Source: Oscheius dolichura
Taxonomy: Eukaryota > Nematoda > Chromadorea > Rhabditida > Rhabditidae
Assembly: GCA_932521035.1 (NCBI GenBank)
Contig: OW051492.1
Coordinates: forward strand, 5,084,001 to 5,148,000
Reading direction: 5' to 3'
DNA length: 64,000 bases
The translations under genes were made by a program, and so were the position numbers. The notes beneath the pieces are model-generated. The model saw nothing but the letters and a program-made list of their open reading frames with translations, made no database searches and had not been told where the DNA came from. Position 1 is the stretch's first letter, and every line of letters begins with the position of its first letter. Of this stretch, positions 23,269-34,759 are shown in pieces.

Positions 23269-23649
23269 TTATTGTTGGTGCATCGAGGCGAGTGTCGCCT
23301 TCTTGAGAAGGACATCCGTCACGAGGTTGAACGAGTTGAGGAACGAGACCAGGTCGCCCAGGGTGTTGAATTGTGCGATCTCCTTGGCCGAGACCACTTC
23401 CTGAACGGGGAATAGCCATACCGGAAACGGGGGAACTACCCCGAAAGACTCTCGAATGGCCTCGACCAGCCGCGTTTGGAACTCCTTCTTGTCCGTGTGG
23501 ACATCGTCGTGGAAGGAGAAGTTCTCGTCGATCTGTTCGAATGGCTTTCGGGTGAAGGCGGTCATCAATCGACGGAGTTTGTCGACGGTCTGAAGGGGTC
23601 GAAGAGAAGGGGAAAGGTCACTTGCCGTTAGATTGTCACTTCGACTCAT
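23269..23649 (-). CDS. ACP-like helical protein 1 (tandem paralogue)
   Basis: Protein of about 100 residues whose paralogue follows at 23865-24196. Shared core: DKLRRL near the start, PFxxIxxNFSFxDD, then an EF-rich helix, and a C-terminal IxQFxTLGxLVxF. The spacing resembles an acyl-carrier protein fold (helix II, helix III, final TLGDLV helix), but the phosphopantetheine-bearing DSL serine is absent (DDVHTDKKEF here). Exon 1 encodes only MSRSDNLT; the following intron 23590-23625 is best read as GC-AG (ACG|GCAAGT...TTCAG), which aligns with the intron of the paralogue. A second 39-nt in-frame intron splits the C-terminal helix. No signal peptide. Function unknown; ACP relation is inference. 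Confidence 0.6.
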   Translation of the reverse strand: MSRSDNLTASDLSPSLRPLQTVDKLRRLMTAFTRKPFEQIDENFSFHDDVHTDKKEFQTRLVEAIRESFGVVPPFPVWLFPVQEVVSAKEIAQFNTLGDLVSFLNSFNLVTDVLLKKATLASMHQQ

Positions 23650-23864
23650 GATGGGGTTGAGGAGACACTGCAATGATACGAGTAAACAGAGATGGAACAC
23701 GTTTCGAGACAAGACAATCGATGAGTCAGCTGAGAATTAAAGAGAAATTCAGAGAGAGGACGATCCAAATGCGACCCGGCCGGGCCGACTTAGTTGTTAT
23801 CAGGGGAATTATGACGGGGGAGGGACAGCGAAGAAAACAGTTTACTGATATGTATCACTCGGTT

Positions 23865-24196
23865 TTGGAGGAGACGAAGTCGACCAGTTCGCCGAGAGTG
23901 CCGAACTGGCGGATGGTATCGGCATCCGCTTCGACCTGAACCCATAATTACCAACTGGCAGAGGAGGAGCTGACATTGAAGTGGTAGGTCAGTGCTCCGG
24001 CCATCATCTCCAAGAAATACTCGGGATCGACGTTGATGTCATCCGAGAAGCTGAAGTTGCGGCCGATGTCCTGGAAGGGGACGGCGGTGAAGAAGGTCGT
24101 CAGACGGCGGAGTTTGTCCTCGACCTGAATAGGGAGGACGGTTTAGTGGAGAGGGGCGGGTACCGTGGTCTCGGTCAGCTCGTCTTGAAGGCTCAT
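23865..24196 (-). CDS. ACP-like helical protein 2 (tandem paralogue)
   Basis: Starts MSLQDELTETT at 24196; intron GTACCC...TTCAG; middle exon VEDKLRRLTTFFTAVPF, NFSFSDDINVDPEYFLEMM; a 39-nt intron; then VEADADTIRQFGTLGELVDF and TGA 23865-23867. Intron positions equal those of the neighbour gene, so the two arose by tandem duplication. As in the neighbour there is no serine at the position where ACPs carry phosphopantetheine. Family not identified with certainty. Confidence 0.6.
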
Positions 24197-24500
24197 GTTG
24201 TTGTGGCGGGGAAGAGAGGACGGCCTGATGGTCTCTCGTTACAACCGAAGCGAAAAAGTTGCAAGAACCGGAAAGGAATGGGCGGAATGGGCCGCCCCCT
24301 CACCTGGGAATCCTAAATCGGAATAATCCATATATCTTTTTGTTCTTCTGGTCATCGGGGCTCGTCTCTCATGAATCGAGATCTACCTCCTGGTCCGCAG
24401 TGCGTCTGCCCAAAAAGCTTTCGCCGCGACTTCGTAAATCCCTCTTTGGGGCTTGAAGCGTGGCTGTTTCGCTTCTCTTCTTTCTCCTTCCTCCACGAAT

Positions 24501-25598
24501 ATGCCTTTCGACCAGCTGACTTCTCTCGAGCAACATCTCCTCTCCAAAGTCTTGGATAAGGTAAACTTTTCATATTATTTGGAGCCTCCCAATTTCAGGT
24601 GCACTACAAGGCAGGAATAGGCCTTTACCAGACATGCAAACTGTTAAAGGACGAGATAGACTATTTGCGGCCGAGATGGAGAGTGGATGAACTGACCATA
24701 GACTACATGGGGGTGGGTACTTTGCCCCTTCCCTTGACTGATAGGGCTCTAGGGCTATCGTCACCTTCTATGGAGAAAAACCGACAATGGAGGAGCAAGA
24801 CTGGGCATAGCCCAGGCTGCAAAAGAGACCGACAACTTCGAATTCTTCATCCCCAAGACGGTGTCTGTCACAGCACCGGCGCCTGTCTCAATGCGGCCTT
24901 CAGGGGCTCCAATGTCCCGAGACCCTGACTTCTTCGAGAGGGTCGTCTTCCCCGACCTGAGGAAAATGGCCAGTGTGCCCTTGTTGGTAATCTATAGCGT
25001 GAGTCCGGCCATCCTTCCGTTGTATACGTATTTTAGATGGAACAGGACCTCCTACAAAACGTCCTCGACGCTGCTAGGCCACTGGCCATTCAAATAAATG
25101 AGACTGAACACGACGTGTACAACCCACTTTTTGAGGTATTCCTATTGACAATTTGACCTAGATTTTTTGCATTTCAGAATATTAAAAATCTTAATATTAT
25201 TGCGCGGAGATCCAAGGCGGCGTGGTCAGACCCTCAGCGGGTATTCGACTTGGGAAGGACGAGGAAGACAATTTCCCTGTCGATGGATAAACCTCCCCGG
25301 CAGATGTTTCTCGACATTTTAAAGGTATAGCTCTCTTCCGGAAGATGATTGTCTGAGTCTTTAGAGATGGCTGTCGGGAGTGGATGTGGGCACCATGGAA
25401 GAGTTCGCCGTATGGGCCGATAACCACCTGGCGGAAGAGCACCGAGCGATTATAGACGAGGAGACGGTCCGGGCAGATGCCAAGGAGATCCAGGAGCTAG
25501 GCGAGGGGGAGACGGCCATCAAGCGACAGGGCGACAGCGGCCGGGACAGGCTCCGGCTCAAGACAACTGAACGTTCTCTCGAATTCCATTTCGAATAA
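24501..25598 (+). CDS. F-box-associated-like protein A
   Basis: Six exons (24501-24560, 24599-24712, 24753-24998, 25037-25135, 25178-25323, 25364-25598) with 38-42-nt introns. The N-terminal 45 residues (FDQLTSLEQHLLSKVLDK, then LYQTCKLLKDEI) have the spacing of a weak F-box. The rest alternates beta strands and helices as in nematode FTH/FBA-type C-terminal domains, ending in an acidic helix and SLEFHFE. Poly(A) signal overlaps the stop (25594-25599). The following gene has the same architecture and orientation. The F-box relation is inference from helix pattern; substrate recognition for SCF ubiquitin ligases would be the family role. Confidence 0.6.
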
Positions 25599-25717
25599 AT
25601 CTGTACAAATCCTTTCTTTTTCTTGGTTTCTGTTTTCTCAATCCGCCGCCCACGTGTTCTTGATATCGACGACCCGAGGCAGGTGGCGTGTGTTCGAAAA
25701 GGTATCCACATGTGACA

Positions 25718-26988
25718 ATGTTTATCCCAGCGGCGCATCCTCCTCACTCCAGTCAAGAGAATGAGCTCTCCAAGAGGATGGCCGCCGTCAAACTTGAGGC
25801 CACCTCTAAAAAACAACTCGTGGAGCCGCTTCGCCTAAAAACCCTTGACTCATACCTACTGAAAGCAGTTCTATCCAAGGTACTACCCTCTATTCCTTCT
25901 CAAAAAGTCGTTTAGACCGAAGCTCTGTCCTTTGTGAGGCTTATGCGGACGTGTCGACTGGTGAAAGAGGTCGTCGATTCGGTCAGCTCGTGGCAGATCC
26001 CCTTCCCCGAGGCGACTCTCGTCTATCTGGCTGTAATCCCCCAAACTGGGAGATATAAATCCCTTTTCTTTTCAGGAATCGAAGTTTGCCGTCCACTATA
26101 AAGAACACAACAAACAGAGGATCCCCTCCCAGCGATCGAATGTTTGTACTGAATTCTTTTCATTCCCCATCATTTACCTGGTTCGAGAGGGGCCAAAATA
26201 GAGAAATGCCATTTAGACTGAATGCAAACCGGACTTCCTCCACAATATGGTATTTCCTGAAATTAGAAGAATGAAGGGAGTCCAACAAGTTCGGCTGAAC
26301 TATACGGTAATCGATGGGAAAAGGGAAACAGTCTGTTTCAGATGCAGCCAGCTGACCTCGAGAGGCTGGTGTCGATTCTGGAGGTGAGGAAACTGACTCT
26401 GGAATATCAAGACTGTCACTACCGGGAGACAAACACCATCTTGAAGGTAGGGCCAAATTGTTATTTTTACATTATTGACTTTTAGCGGATAAAAACCATT
26501 AAAGTCGCGGTGCACCCGGAAAACCTCGACAGCTACTACGGGGCGACGAAGGTGTTCGCGCTGTTGAAGGGAAGGGACAAGGTGACACTGAGTCTACCGG
26601 AGGTGGCCGAAGGACTCATTTGCGACATTATACAGGTAGCCATCGATATTCGGCTCCAAAAAAAGGAATTTCAGGTCTGGTTGAAAGGGCACAACGGAAC
26701 GGGTCTAGACACACTGGTCTTGGCACACGAGAACCCACAAAACTTCGAAGGGATCAAGTCGAATGTGATGCGACAGATAGGGGTCGACTCGTTTTTTCAG
26801 GTAGGCCCTCCCTTGTTCTCCCAGAAAATGTCACCTAGGAACTGATCTACGGAATGTATGATCCGGAGGGATCGGCCGGGTCGACCATCTCCAACCAGCA
26901 GATACTAGCCCGCAACCCTCGCTACGGGAGTGGCCGACTGCTGCTCCGCTTCGCCGAGGAGACGGTCCTCTTCCAGTTCCAGTCGTGA
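25718..26988 (+). CDS. F-box-associated-like protein B
   Basis: Eight exons from ATG 25718 to TGA 26986-26988. The N-terminal region (LRLKTLDSYLLKAVLS, then SFVRLMRTCRLVKEVVD) is F-box-like and matches the layout of the neighbour A. The C-terminal domain includes RIKTIKVAVHPENLDS, a strand-rich LKGRDKVTLSLPEV, the FTH-like NVMRQIGVDSFF, and ends ETVLFQFQS. Introns of 36-43 nt and one of 75 nt splice cleanly. Tandem position with A implies local duplication followed by strong divergence, typical of fast-evolving nematode F-box families. Exact family unverified. Confidence 0.6.
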
Positions 26989-29040
26989 CAATTGCCATAA
27001 AGGGTCTCTGTCTGTTCTCGAAAGCTCCTCTCAGCCAGCTTGGTGTCCTGTTGTCCGCCTCCCTCTATCAGGTCCCTGCTTATCCCCTCCTTGAGACGAT
27101 TAATTGATAAAAGGGAGGAGCAGACGGGGGACAACACTCTAATCCACCTCCTCCTCCCCCTCGTGTCACTGTCCATTGTGCTCTGATTGGTGCCAATTAG
27201 GCCCATTCCTCATGGGCCTCTTCTCCCACTCGACGCCACTCCTCTCTACCTCCATTTACTTGACCTTGGAACGTCTCGACTCGTTTGTCTCGCTACCCAA
27301 AAACTGAGAGAATGGCCTATTGGGGCCCGCGCCTCGCCCCCTCATGCAAATTGTGGTAATAAGTGGCCCGGGTGTCCTCTCATTAGGCACGTCTTCATCC
27401 TGCTATTAGTTATTCGGCCAAGACACTCTTTGCATATTCATCCGGCCCGCTAAAAGCATAAGCGGGGATTTGGTGCGTGGCTCTCTCTGTCTCCCGTTGT
27501 TTACTGTTTGTTATTTTTCCCTGTCTACAACAAAGACCTGTGAGTACAGCCGTCTGTCCCTTTCCGCCGCGACGGTTTCATCTCAAGCCAGGGCCAATTA
27601 TCCTGTCAGGTGAGAACTAGCCCGACTCGTGTCTATACTATTGTCCTCCTTGCCACTTCTTCCATCCGATTGTACTCTCTAACCGTCCGTTTATTCATCC
27701 TCCTCATGTAAGACGAGCTGCCACACCTGTCCTGTGATTTTCCAGTCCATTTCCGAGACTTCTGCGTAACACCTGTCGTCCTCACTTCCAATTAATCCAC
27801 CCTGCCGCCTATAATTAACCCGAAGAGGATTAGGGGCCCACCCCGATCCGTTTCTCCCGCTCAGTTTTAAGAGGATCTCATTAAGATTAGCCGAAGATCT
27901 CCTCCTCGAAAATATCAGAAGAGGAGGAGTACTCTTTCGGGTGTCTCTCTCTCGCCAGCCCGTTCGCACTTCTTTGTTGGCCGTTGATTGTCCCCCGGGG
28001 AAGGGAGCATCCCCCTACTACTTCACTCCGTCTCTTCGATTTTTGAGAGGCTAACCTTGCCCGGATTACAGTACCGTTATCGGTGTCTATCGCCTCGAAG
28101 GCGTCAAGACCTTCGGTCCCGACACTTCCGTCTCCTATCACCTAATATCATCTGCTCGTCCCCTGCCGACCAGTTCCCATCCATCCAGTTGAAACTCGGA
28201 ATCCCGTCCCCCGTAAAGACCAGCCCTCGACCAGTTAACATCCAGTTGACCATTGTAAATGCCGCGCTCTTCCGAGAAGAGAAAGCTTCAAGACTTTTAA
28301 TGAAGAACTTCCCGGGGTTGTAAAGTTGCTTTATTGCCAGATGGCGACCGAAATCAGTCGGCTTCGACCTTGTCGGCAGCGTTTCATAATCCGCGGTGAC
28401 GTTCTCCTTGAGTCAACACATCAACCGGCCCGTCTCGCAGCTGCTCTCTCCCTCTCGTTCTCTTCCTCTTCCCGCCACCCAAGTTCATCCTCAGGGTCAG
28501 CCGAATGTCCAATTCCAGTCAAAAAGGGGCGGCAGCCCGGCCGTTCAATTGTGGCTTCCGTTCGATGACCGCGCCTCAATCTTCCCTCCAACTTTCTCCT
28601 CCCAAACAACAATTGCCCGTATCAACTTGTATAGGAAGCCATTATGTATCCGGGGGAAATCCGCTATTGTTGCCCAGACCGGGCTAAATTGGGCGTGAAA
28701 GATGTCTCAAAACTTGTCCATACACTCTTGGGCGGGGGGTGAAGGGGCCACTTCCGTGTGCGGGTGGCCCTACAGTCCATGAATCCCCTTTGTGCTCACT
28801 CACAATGGCCTTATTTACCCGATCACCCCCCGTCCCATCTCGTTTAAAAAAGCAGACGGTCGTCTGCTTTTTCCTCGCCATATTGCGTGTCCATTTGTTT
28901 TCATTTCTCGTGCAATTTGTGTCCTCTCTAATCAGGCCGTGGGACCCTTTTGTTCCCGGCCGACCCCTACCCAAACCAGATGTCAATTATCCTCGTCAAA
29001 ACAGCTGTCATCAAATGTTTATTATAACCGGGGAAGGGAA
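26989..29040. other. Gene-free region
   Basis: About 2 kb, GC-rich with C/T-rich tracts, no supported exon on either strand. Short open frames seen here lack splice support, codon coherence and similarity. Confidence 0.45.
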
Positions 29041-29403
29041 TCAGTTGGGATTGCCGGAGTCGAGACAATTCGAGCAGAAGTTGAGGGTGACCTCGCAGCT
29101 GCCGCCATTGAAGGCATGACTGCCGCAGCCCTTGCACCCCTGTCCCCCGTAGATCGGCTCGAACAGCGACTTTATCTGAGCCCCCGTCATCGACGGGTAC
29201 TTGTCGCCGCATCGGAAGATGGCCACACAGTTGCCGTTGGTCCTCGAGGTGTAGCCATTGTAGGTGGTGCCGTCGGTGAAGCGGGCCCAAGCTCCTCGAC
29301 AAGTGTTGCCCATGTTCTTGTTGCATCGGCCGCTGCCATGGCAGTTGTCATTGTAGGCGGCCACGACGGTTATGAAGAGAAGTAAGAGAAGCTGACTGTT
29401 CAT
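29041..29403 (-). CDS. Secreted 10-cysteine KP4-like protein
   Basis: Single-exon gene, 120 residues. Signal peptide residues 1-16 (MNSQLLLLLFITVVAA) then a mature domain with ten cysteines at about residues 21, 27, 35, 59, 65, 89, 92, 102, 109 and 112. Features match the fungal KP4 killer-toxin family: an NC-x-GS-x-x-C start, a C-x5-C in the centre after a Gly/Asn-rich loop, a predicted helix, then GCKGCGS followed by a terminal beta strand VTLNFC. KP4 proteins block calcium channels in target fungi. Ten cysteines is the KP4 number. Absence of introns in this intron-rich window is unusual and fits recent acquisition or retroposition. Assignment rests on pattern recognition and needs a profile search. 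Confidence 0.55.
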   Translation of the reverse strand: MNSQLLLLLFITVVAAYNDNCHGSGRCNKNMGNTCRGAWARFTDGTTYNGYTSRTNGNCVAIFRCGDKYPSMTGAQIKSLFEPIYGGQGCKGCGSHAFNGGSCEVTLNFCSNCLDSGNPN

Positions 29404-31145
29404 GGTAAGCTGTCCTTGGTCGGGAGGCGGAAGCTTTTATAGCCGAGTCCCCCAGCAGCTGTTTTGAAAATACGGTTGTTTTTCCAGGAAAACAGGGACT
29501 GACTCACGGTGATCCCGATGATCAGCCTATTTCTGTTTCGCCTCCCGGAAATGTCTTTTTTGCGGTGGTGTCGAGTTTATAATTAGTGCAGCTGTGCGAG
29601 TGACAGAGGTGGATCAGATTGATCGCAAGAACTCTTACAACCCATCGGCCTCCCGGAGGTGTCCCCTTGTTTTTTTTTTTGAGACTAGCCGAGCCTTGCA
29701 CCTGTTTCGCCCCCTCGTTTCCCCTCAAATTAATGGCATTTATGGCCACTTGCCACCTGAGAACTATGAATTTCCGAGGAGACACACCGGCGGCTGCCCA
29801 AATCTATCATCTGCCTCCAACTAATCTAGGCCGTCGCCCATAATTTCCCCTATTCCTTCGGAGACGACTGCCCCCGGTTGCTACTCCCTCCCACGGCATT
29901 CCCGCCCGTTCCCATGCGAACTGGTCCACTGGCCCCCCATAAGAGCACTTAACCTTCCCGTAGAATTTGGCACTCTCGAGAGCTTTTCCCGGCCTCAATG
30001 GGCCCTCCAGACACATGTGTCCTCGCTCCTTTCCTGGCAACTCCGAGCTGATATTTGATATATTTGTCCAGTGGCCACCGTGACCCGAAAAGGGGTCTCA
30101 CTAAACAAAGAAACGCCGCCCGTTAGGGACGACTCCCTCTCGAAATGACATTCGCTACTCGCTCTCTCCCCTCTCGGTTGATATCATCCTCCTGGTACCA
30201 TTAGTCCGTCTGCCTGTCTAACCCCAAAGGGCAGGATGGATGAGTCCCCCACCCACCTCGTCTATCGCTTTCTATTTCCGTGATTCGCTCTCGACACGGC
30301 CTCGTTTATGCAGCTGTCCTTCAGAAGACTGTCCAAACACGCGGCTCTTCACTCCGTCCCTTTAGCATAATCGGATATAATATGGTTCCGCTGGCCAGGC
30401 ATTATTCATCTGGGCGCCGCCTCCCAACTTTGCGTCCTCTCTCCCTCTCTCCCGCTTTTTCTTGTTGCAAGCCTTCCCACATTCGTACACCGTTAGTTAG
30501 GAATCGTGTCATAATATTATCCGAGGAGAAAGAATTATGGCAGTAGGAGGGGGGATGAATATTGGAGGAGGAGGAGGAGGGGGTCCCTCTGAACCCGGGC
30601 CAATTCTCCATCCTCCTCCGTCTCCTTTCATCGTCTTTATTTCATTAGCCCCCTCCTCCTGGCCGTCTGCCCTCCGTTGTCCTCCCCCAGCACTCCTCAC
30701 CTACTAATAATCGGTGGCCCAATCGAGGGGGCATCCGTAAACACTTGCTTCTGATTGAATTTCCCCTCTGTCTCACCCCAAATCAGGCGTTACTTCGTAG
30801 GGTCCACCTTTTGTCGGGGCAGGCAGTGTCCCCAGTCGGTCGTCCGTCTCCCCGGGCATCTTGTTTGTTGTCCTCCCCTAAGTTGTCTCCCCTACATAAA
30901 ATGGTTGTCATGCGGTTTCCCTCTCCCCCTCTTATCAGACCTTCTATCGATCAACAAAAACACTCAAATTATCTTGTCCCCCGGCCCTTTGCCGTAGGTC
31001 AAAACTTAGTTCCAACAGCCAGTTGTCCTCTTATCTCCGGCCCCATATAAATTCTGGCGCCATCCTTTATCGTATCCTCGTAACTGGACGAGTTCAGTTC
31101 TCCGCGGGCTATGCTGAGGAGGATACTGTGACCTGAGCCTCTCCT
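29404..31145. other. Gene-free region upstream of furin and KP4-like genes
   Basis: About 1.7 kb between divergent genes. Apart from the KP4-side TATA box and a TATAAA at 31046-31051, roughly 100 nt before the furin ATG, nothing can be supported. Confidence 0.4.
29434..29441 (-). promoter_or_regulatory. TATA box of KP4-like gene
   Basis: Minus strand TATAAAAG, 31-38 nt upstream of the ATG at 29403, suggesting a strong regulated promoter with a very short leader. Confidence 0.55.
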
Positions 31146-33667
31146 ATGGATATTCGCCCGTCCCGAGCTCCATCACAATGCAGTCGGACTCCATTGGCCA
31201 TCCTCCTCCTCCTTCTCTTCCCTCTTTCCTATGCAACGACTCGACTTCAAGAAGATGTGAGTCTCCATCCCCCTCCACTCTTTTCTATAGGCAATTCCAG
31301 GACATCCTGTCCTCTTCGGTGTCATCTTCCTTGAGAAAAGCCTTCACCAACGAATGGGCTATTCGGGTAGCCGGTGGCAGGGACGAGGACGTCCAGCGAC
31401 TGGCAGACAAATACGGGTACACGAATCTGGGTCGGGTGAGTTTGCAAATGAGATTTCACTTTGGCCTATTGAAATGCTGATCGAGGCACCTTTCCCCTGA
31501 CGTAGACGGGTGCCCTTTTGCATAAGAAATGCCGCTTGTCAATGGTCGCCGTTCAGATTATCCCGGGTGAAGACTATTTTTTGTTTCGAAATACAAATCA
31601 ACGAAGTCGATCAACGAGAAAGTCCAGGAGTCTGCAACTCAACGCTATCTCACACGAGCCGGAGGTACGCATCCCCTTTGGGTCTCTTTATATCGAGAGA
31701 GCCTTCAGATTCTGTGGCTGGAGCAACAGGTAGCAAGGAAACGGGTAAAACGAGACTATAAACCGCGTCCGGTCAGGACCACCCTCGGAGACGACAACCA
31801 GAATGACCTTTCCTTCGATTTTGACGAGTCCCTCGTCTCCAAGTCCAGAAATCGCAAAATGCCCGATCCCAACGATCCCCTCTGGTCCGATATGTGGTAC
31901 TTGGTAAGCACTTCCTAGTTCTTCTTTTGAGGGCCTTCTTCTTTTAGAATAGAGCAGAGTTTTCTGGAAATGCCAAGATGGACCACAACGTGAAAGAAGC
32001 CTGGGATTTGGGCTACACGGGAAAGGGCGTCGTGGTCACCATTTTGGACGACGGGCTCGAGAGGACACATCCTGACATCGCCCCCAACTATGTAGGGCAT
32101 CCTCTTCTTTTTTAAGCAGCAACTCGTACAGGATCCTCGAGCGTCATATGATGTCAACGACCGGGACGACGACCCGATGCCCCGGTACGAGTACTCGGAT
32201 GAGAACCGGCACGGCACCAGGTGTGCCGGGGAAGTGGCCGCCATCTTCAACAACAGTCTCTGTATCGTTGGAATCGCCTACAATGCCAACATCGGCGGTG
32301 AGTTCATATTCTCTTTCTTTTTTATTATTTAAATCTAGGCATCCGTATGCTTGATGGTGATGTGACTGATGCTGTGGAGGCCACGTCCCTCGGCCACAAC
32401 TCGGACTACGTAGACATCTACAGCGCCAGCTGGGGGCCAGACGATGATGGACGGACAGTCGACGGGCCGGCAAAATTAACCAAGTCGGCATTTGAACGAG
32501 GAATCAAAGAGGGCCGTCGTGGAAAGGGATCTGTCTTCATCTGGGCTTCTGGAAACGGAGGAAAAGACGCGGACTCCTGCAACTGTGACGGGTACACCAA
32601 CAGGTGAGACATCTCTTCTGACTCCACCCACTTCTCCTCTTCTAGTATCTACACGCTGTCCATCTCGTCGGCCACGGAAAATGGCAACATTCCCTGGTAC
32701 TCGGAGGCGTGTAGCAGTACTCTGGCCACCACCTATTCCAGCGGAGCCAGTGGGGAGAAAATGATCGTGACCACGGATCTTCACCATGCCTGTACCCATA
32801 CTCACACCGGAACATCGGCCTCGGCTCCGCTGGCCGCCGGAATCGTCGCCCTGTCCCTCGAGGCCAACCCAGACTTGACCTGGAGAGACTTACAGCATAT
32901 TGTCATCCGCACTGCCAAGCCCATCCACCTCCGAGCCGGGGACTGGATAACTAATGGTGTCGGCCGGAATGTTTCCCATTCGTTCGGCTACGGTTTGATG
33001 GATGCGGGCGCTATGGTTCGGTTGGCCAAGAACTGGACGACGGTGGCCACCCAACACAAATGCCGGCAGTTCTATCCGAGCAGATTCAAGTGAGTCGGGG
33101 GCAAAGGCCGGCAGACAACGGAATTCAGGACCATTCCCCATGGGAATAGACTGCAACTCCAGCTGTACACGGATGGCTGTGCCGGTAACGAGGACGACCA
33201 CGTCGCCTTCCTAGAACACGTCCAGGCCATCATCACTCTCAAGGCCCCCAAGAGGGGGGATATTCAAATCTATCTCACCAGCCCATCAGGTAAGGAAATA
33301 GAAGGGAAATTATAAAAGGGAGATTACAGGAACCCGGTCGACGCTGCTGACGAAGAGAGCTCGCGACACCTCGAGGGCCGGCTTCATGGAATGGGCCTTC
33401 ATGACAACCCACTCCTGGGGAGAGACGGCCGCCGGCCTCTGGACCCTGGAGGTGGACAATGACGGCTGGGACGACGCCGAGCTCGTCAAATGGGACCTGG
33501 TGCTACACGGGACGACGGACGAGACGGGTCCGATAGGCGGCAGCCACCCGTCGACCCTGATGGCCCGGTCGATCTCCCGCCACGCGGACGACGGCTCGCC
33601 GGCCTCGCCACTGCCAGTGCTACTTGCCTTTATTATTCCTTATCTAATCTTATTCTCCTCCTTGTGA
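31146..33667 (+). CDS. Furin-type proprotein convertase (kexin family)
   Basis: Secretory-pathway Ca-dependent serine protease that cleaves after basic motifs. ATG 31146 opens a signal sequence ([12 protein letters not shown]). Ten exons follow. The prodomain has FTNEWAIRV and YGYTNLGR and ends in the autocleavage site RKRVKR. The catalytic triad is visible: Asp in [13 protein letters not shown], His in [13 protein letters not shown], Ser in [14 protein letters not shown], with oxyanion Asn in WASGNGG. The P domain follows ([22 protein letters not shown]). The protein ends in a hydrophobic C-terminus ([15 protein letters not shown]), which could be a membrane anchor or GPI signal, without a long Cys-rich tail. 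Closest by pattern to furin/KPC-1 rather than PC2. Full-length and very secure. Confidence 0.95.
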
Positions 33668-34033
33668 TAAGATCTCACCTTCATTCCGTTTCCCACTCGA
33701 GTATTCTCGTGGTCTTTCGGCCGCTTCGTGATCATTGCTTCACTTGTCTTGTACAAACTGTTCTAGTCCTTGTACACTTTATCAGAGACCCCCCGTAGAG
33801 CTTTATCCCCTTACCGTACACTCTCCAGTGCAAATTGTCTCCAGATGAAATACTAAATTGTCTCTCTCATTCGAACGTCTTTTTATTCTCTAGAAGGGGG
33901 AAAACATAACAAAACCGGTAAAATTCGGAGCAGGGGTAACGCAAGAATAAGAGGATATGAAGCTGGTTCTTGTCACAGAATCTAACAGCCACAAGTGGAA
34001 CAGGGGACAGTGAGAAACGACAGTTTATTGGGG
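33668..34033. other. Convergent 3' spacer
   Basis: 366 bp between the furin and dynein light chain stops. It holds an AATAAA on the minus strand at about 34024-34029 for the light chain gene and presumably the furin 3'UTR. Confidence 0.5.
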
Positions 34034-34514
34034 TCAGATGGCCACGACCAGCACCGTGGTCACGCAGAGTAGGTAGCGACTCTCCCACCTGTACTGGTAG
34101 GTAACTGAAAACGGCTCGATTACTCTTTGATAAACTCTCGAATACTCACAGTCAGTGGCCTTGTTCCAATAGCTGATGGTACTGACATTCAGCCCGGAAC
34201 CATTGGCAATTTGGAGGAGAGACGATGTTACTGAAACCGGGGGATATTACGGGAGAAGGAGGACGGCCCACCTATGTACTTGTAAGGCCGGTTGAAGGCG
34301 ACGAGACGTTTGGTGATGGTCTCGACGACTGTCTGGTTGACGTTGGCACACTCCGAATGGGAGTAGTTGCTGTTACCGATGGTCTCGTCGAGCACCTGCC
34401 AAGGGGGTCAGAGGAGGACGATGGGGGACCGACCTGCTTGATGATGCTGTTGACCTCCTCATTCGAGAGCACCTTCCTGTCCAGGTTGTCGTCGGCCGTC
34501 TTAATGTCCACCAT
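34034..34514 (-). CDS. DYNLT: Tctex-type dynein light chain
   Basis: Tctex1-family light chain that binds dynein intermediate chain and cargo. Exons 34434-34514, 34272-34395, 34150-34230 and 34034-34104. Key pieces: LSNEEVNSIIKQVLDETIG, SECANVNQTVVETITKRLV, PYKYIVTSSLLQIANGSGLN, the ISYWNKATD block, and the C-terminal YQYRWESRYLLCVTTVLVVAI. This is the canonical Tctex1 order. ATG 34514 (MVDIKTADDN) is chosen; an upstream ATG at 34646 joined by a weak GTCTTC donor would add nine residues. Poly(A) signal lies only a few bases after the stop. Confidence 0.85.
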
Positions 34515-34759
34515 TCTTAACAGGGGCTGGAACACGCGCTAAAGGGGAGAAATATAAACAGACAATTGGATATAATTAGGAAATGGGTCGAATTAAACGA
34601 CTTCGGACAGGGGGAAGACCAACAATAGTACTTTATTCACCGCCATTCTGTGTCTAACGAGGAAACGAGGACCAGCTATATCAAAAAGGGGTAGCTAATG
34701 CCGATTCATGCTAATAAATAAAAAAAATGGAATGTTCGGAAATGAAAAGAAAGTCTAAT

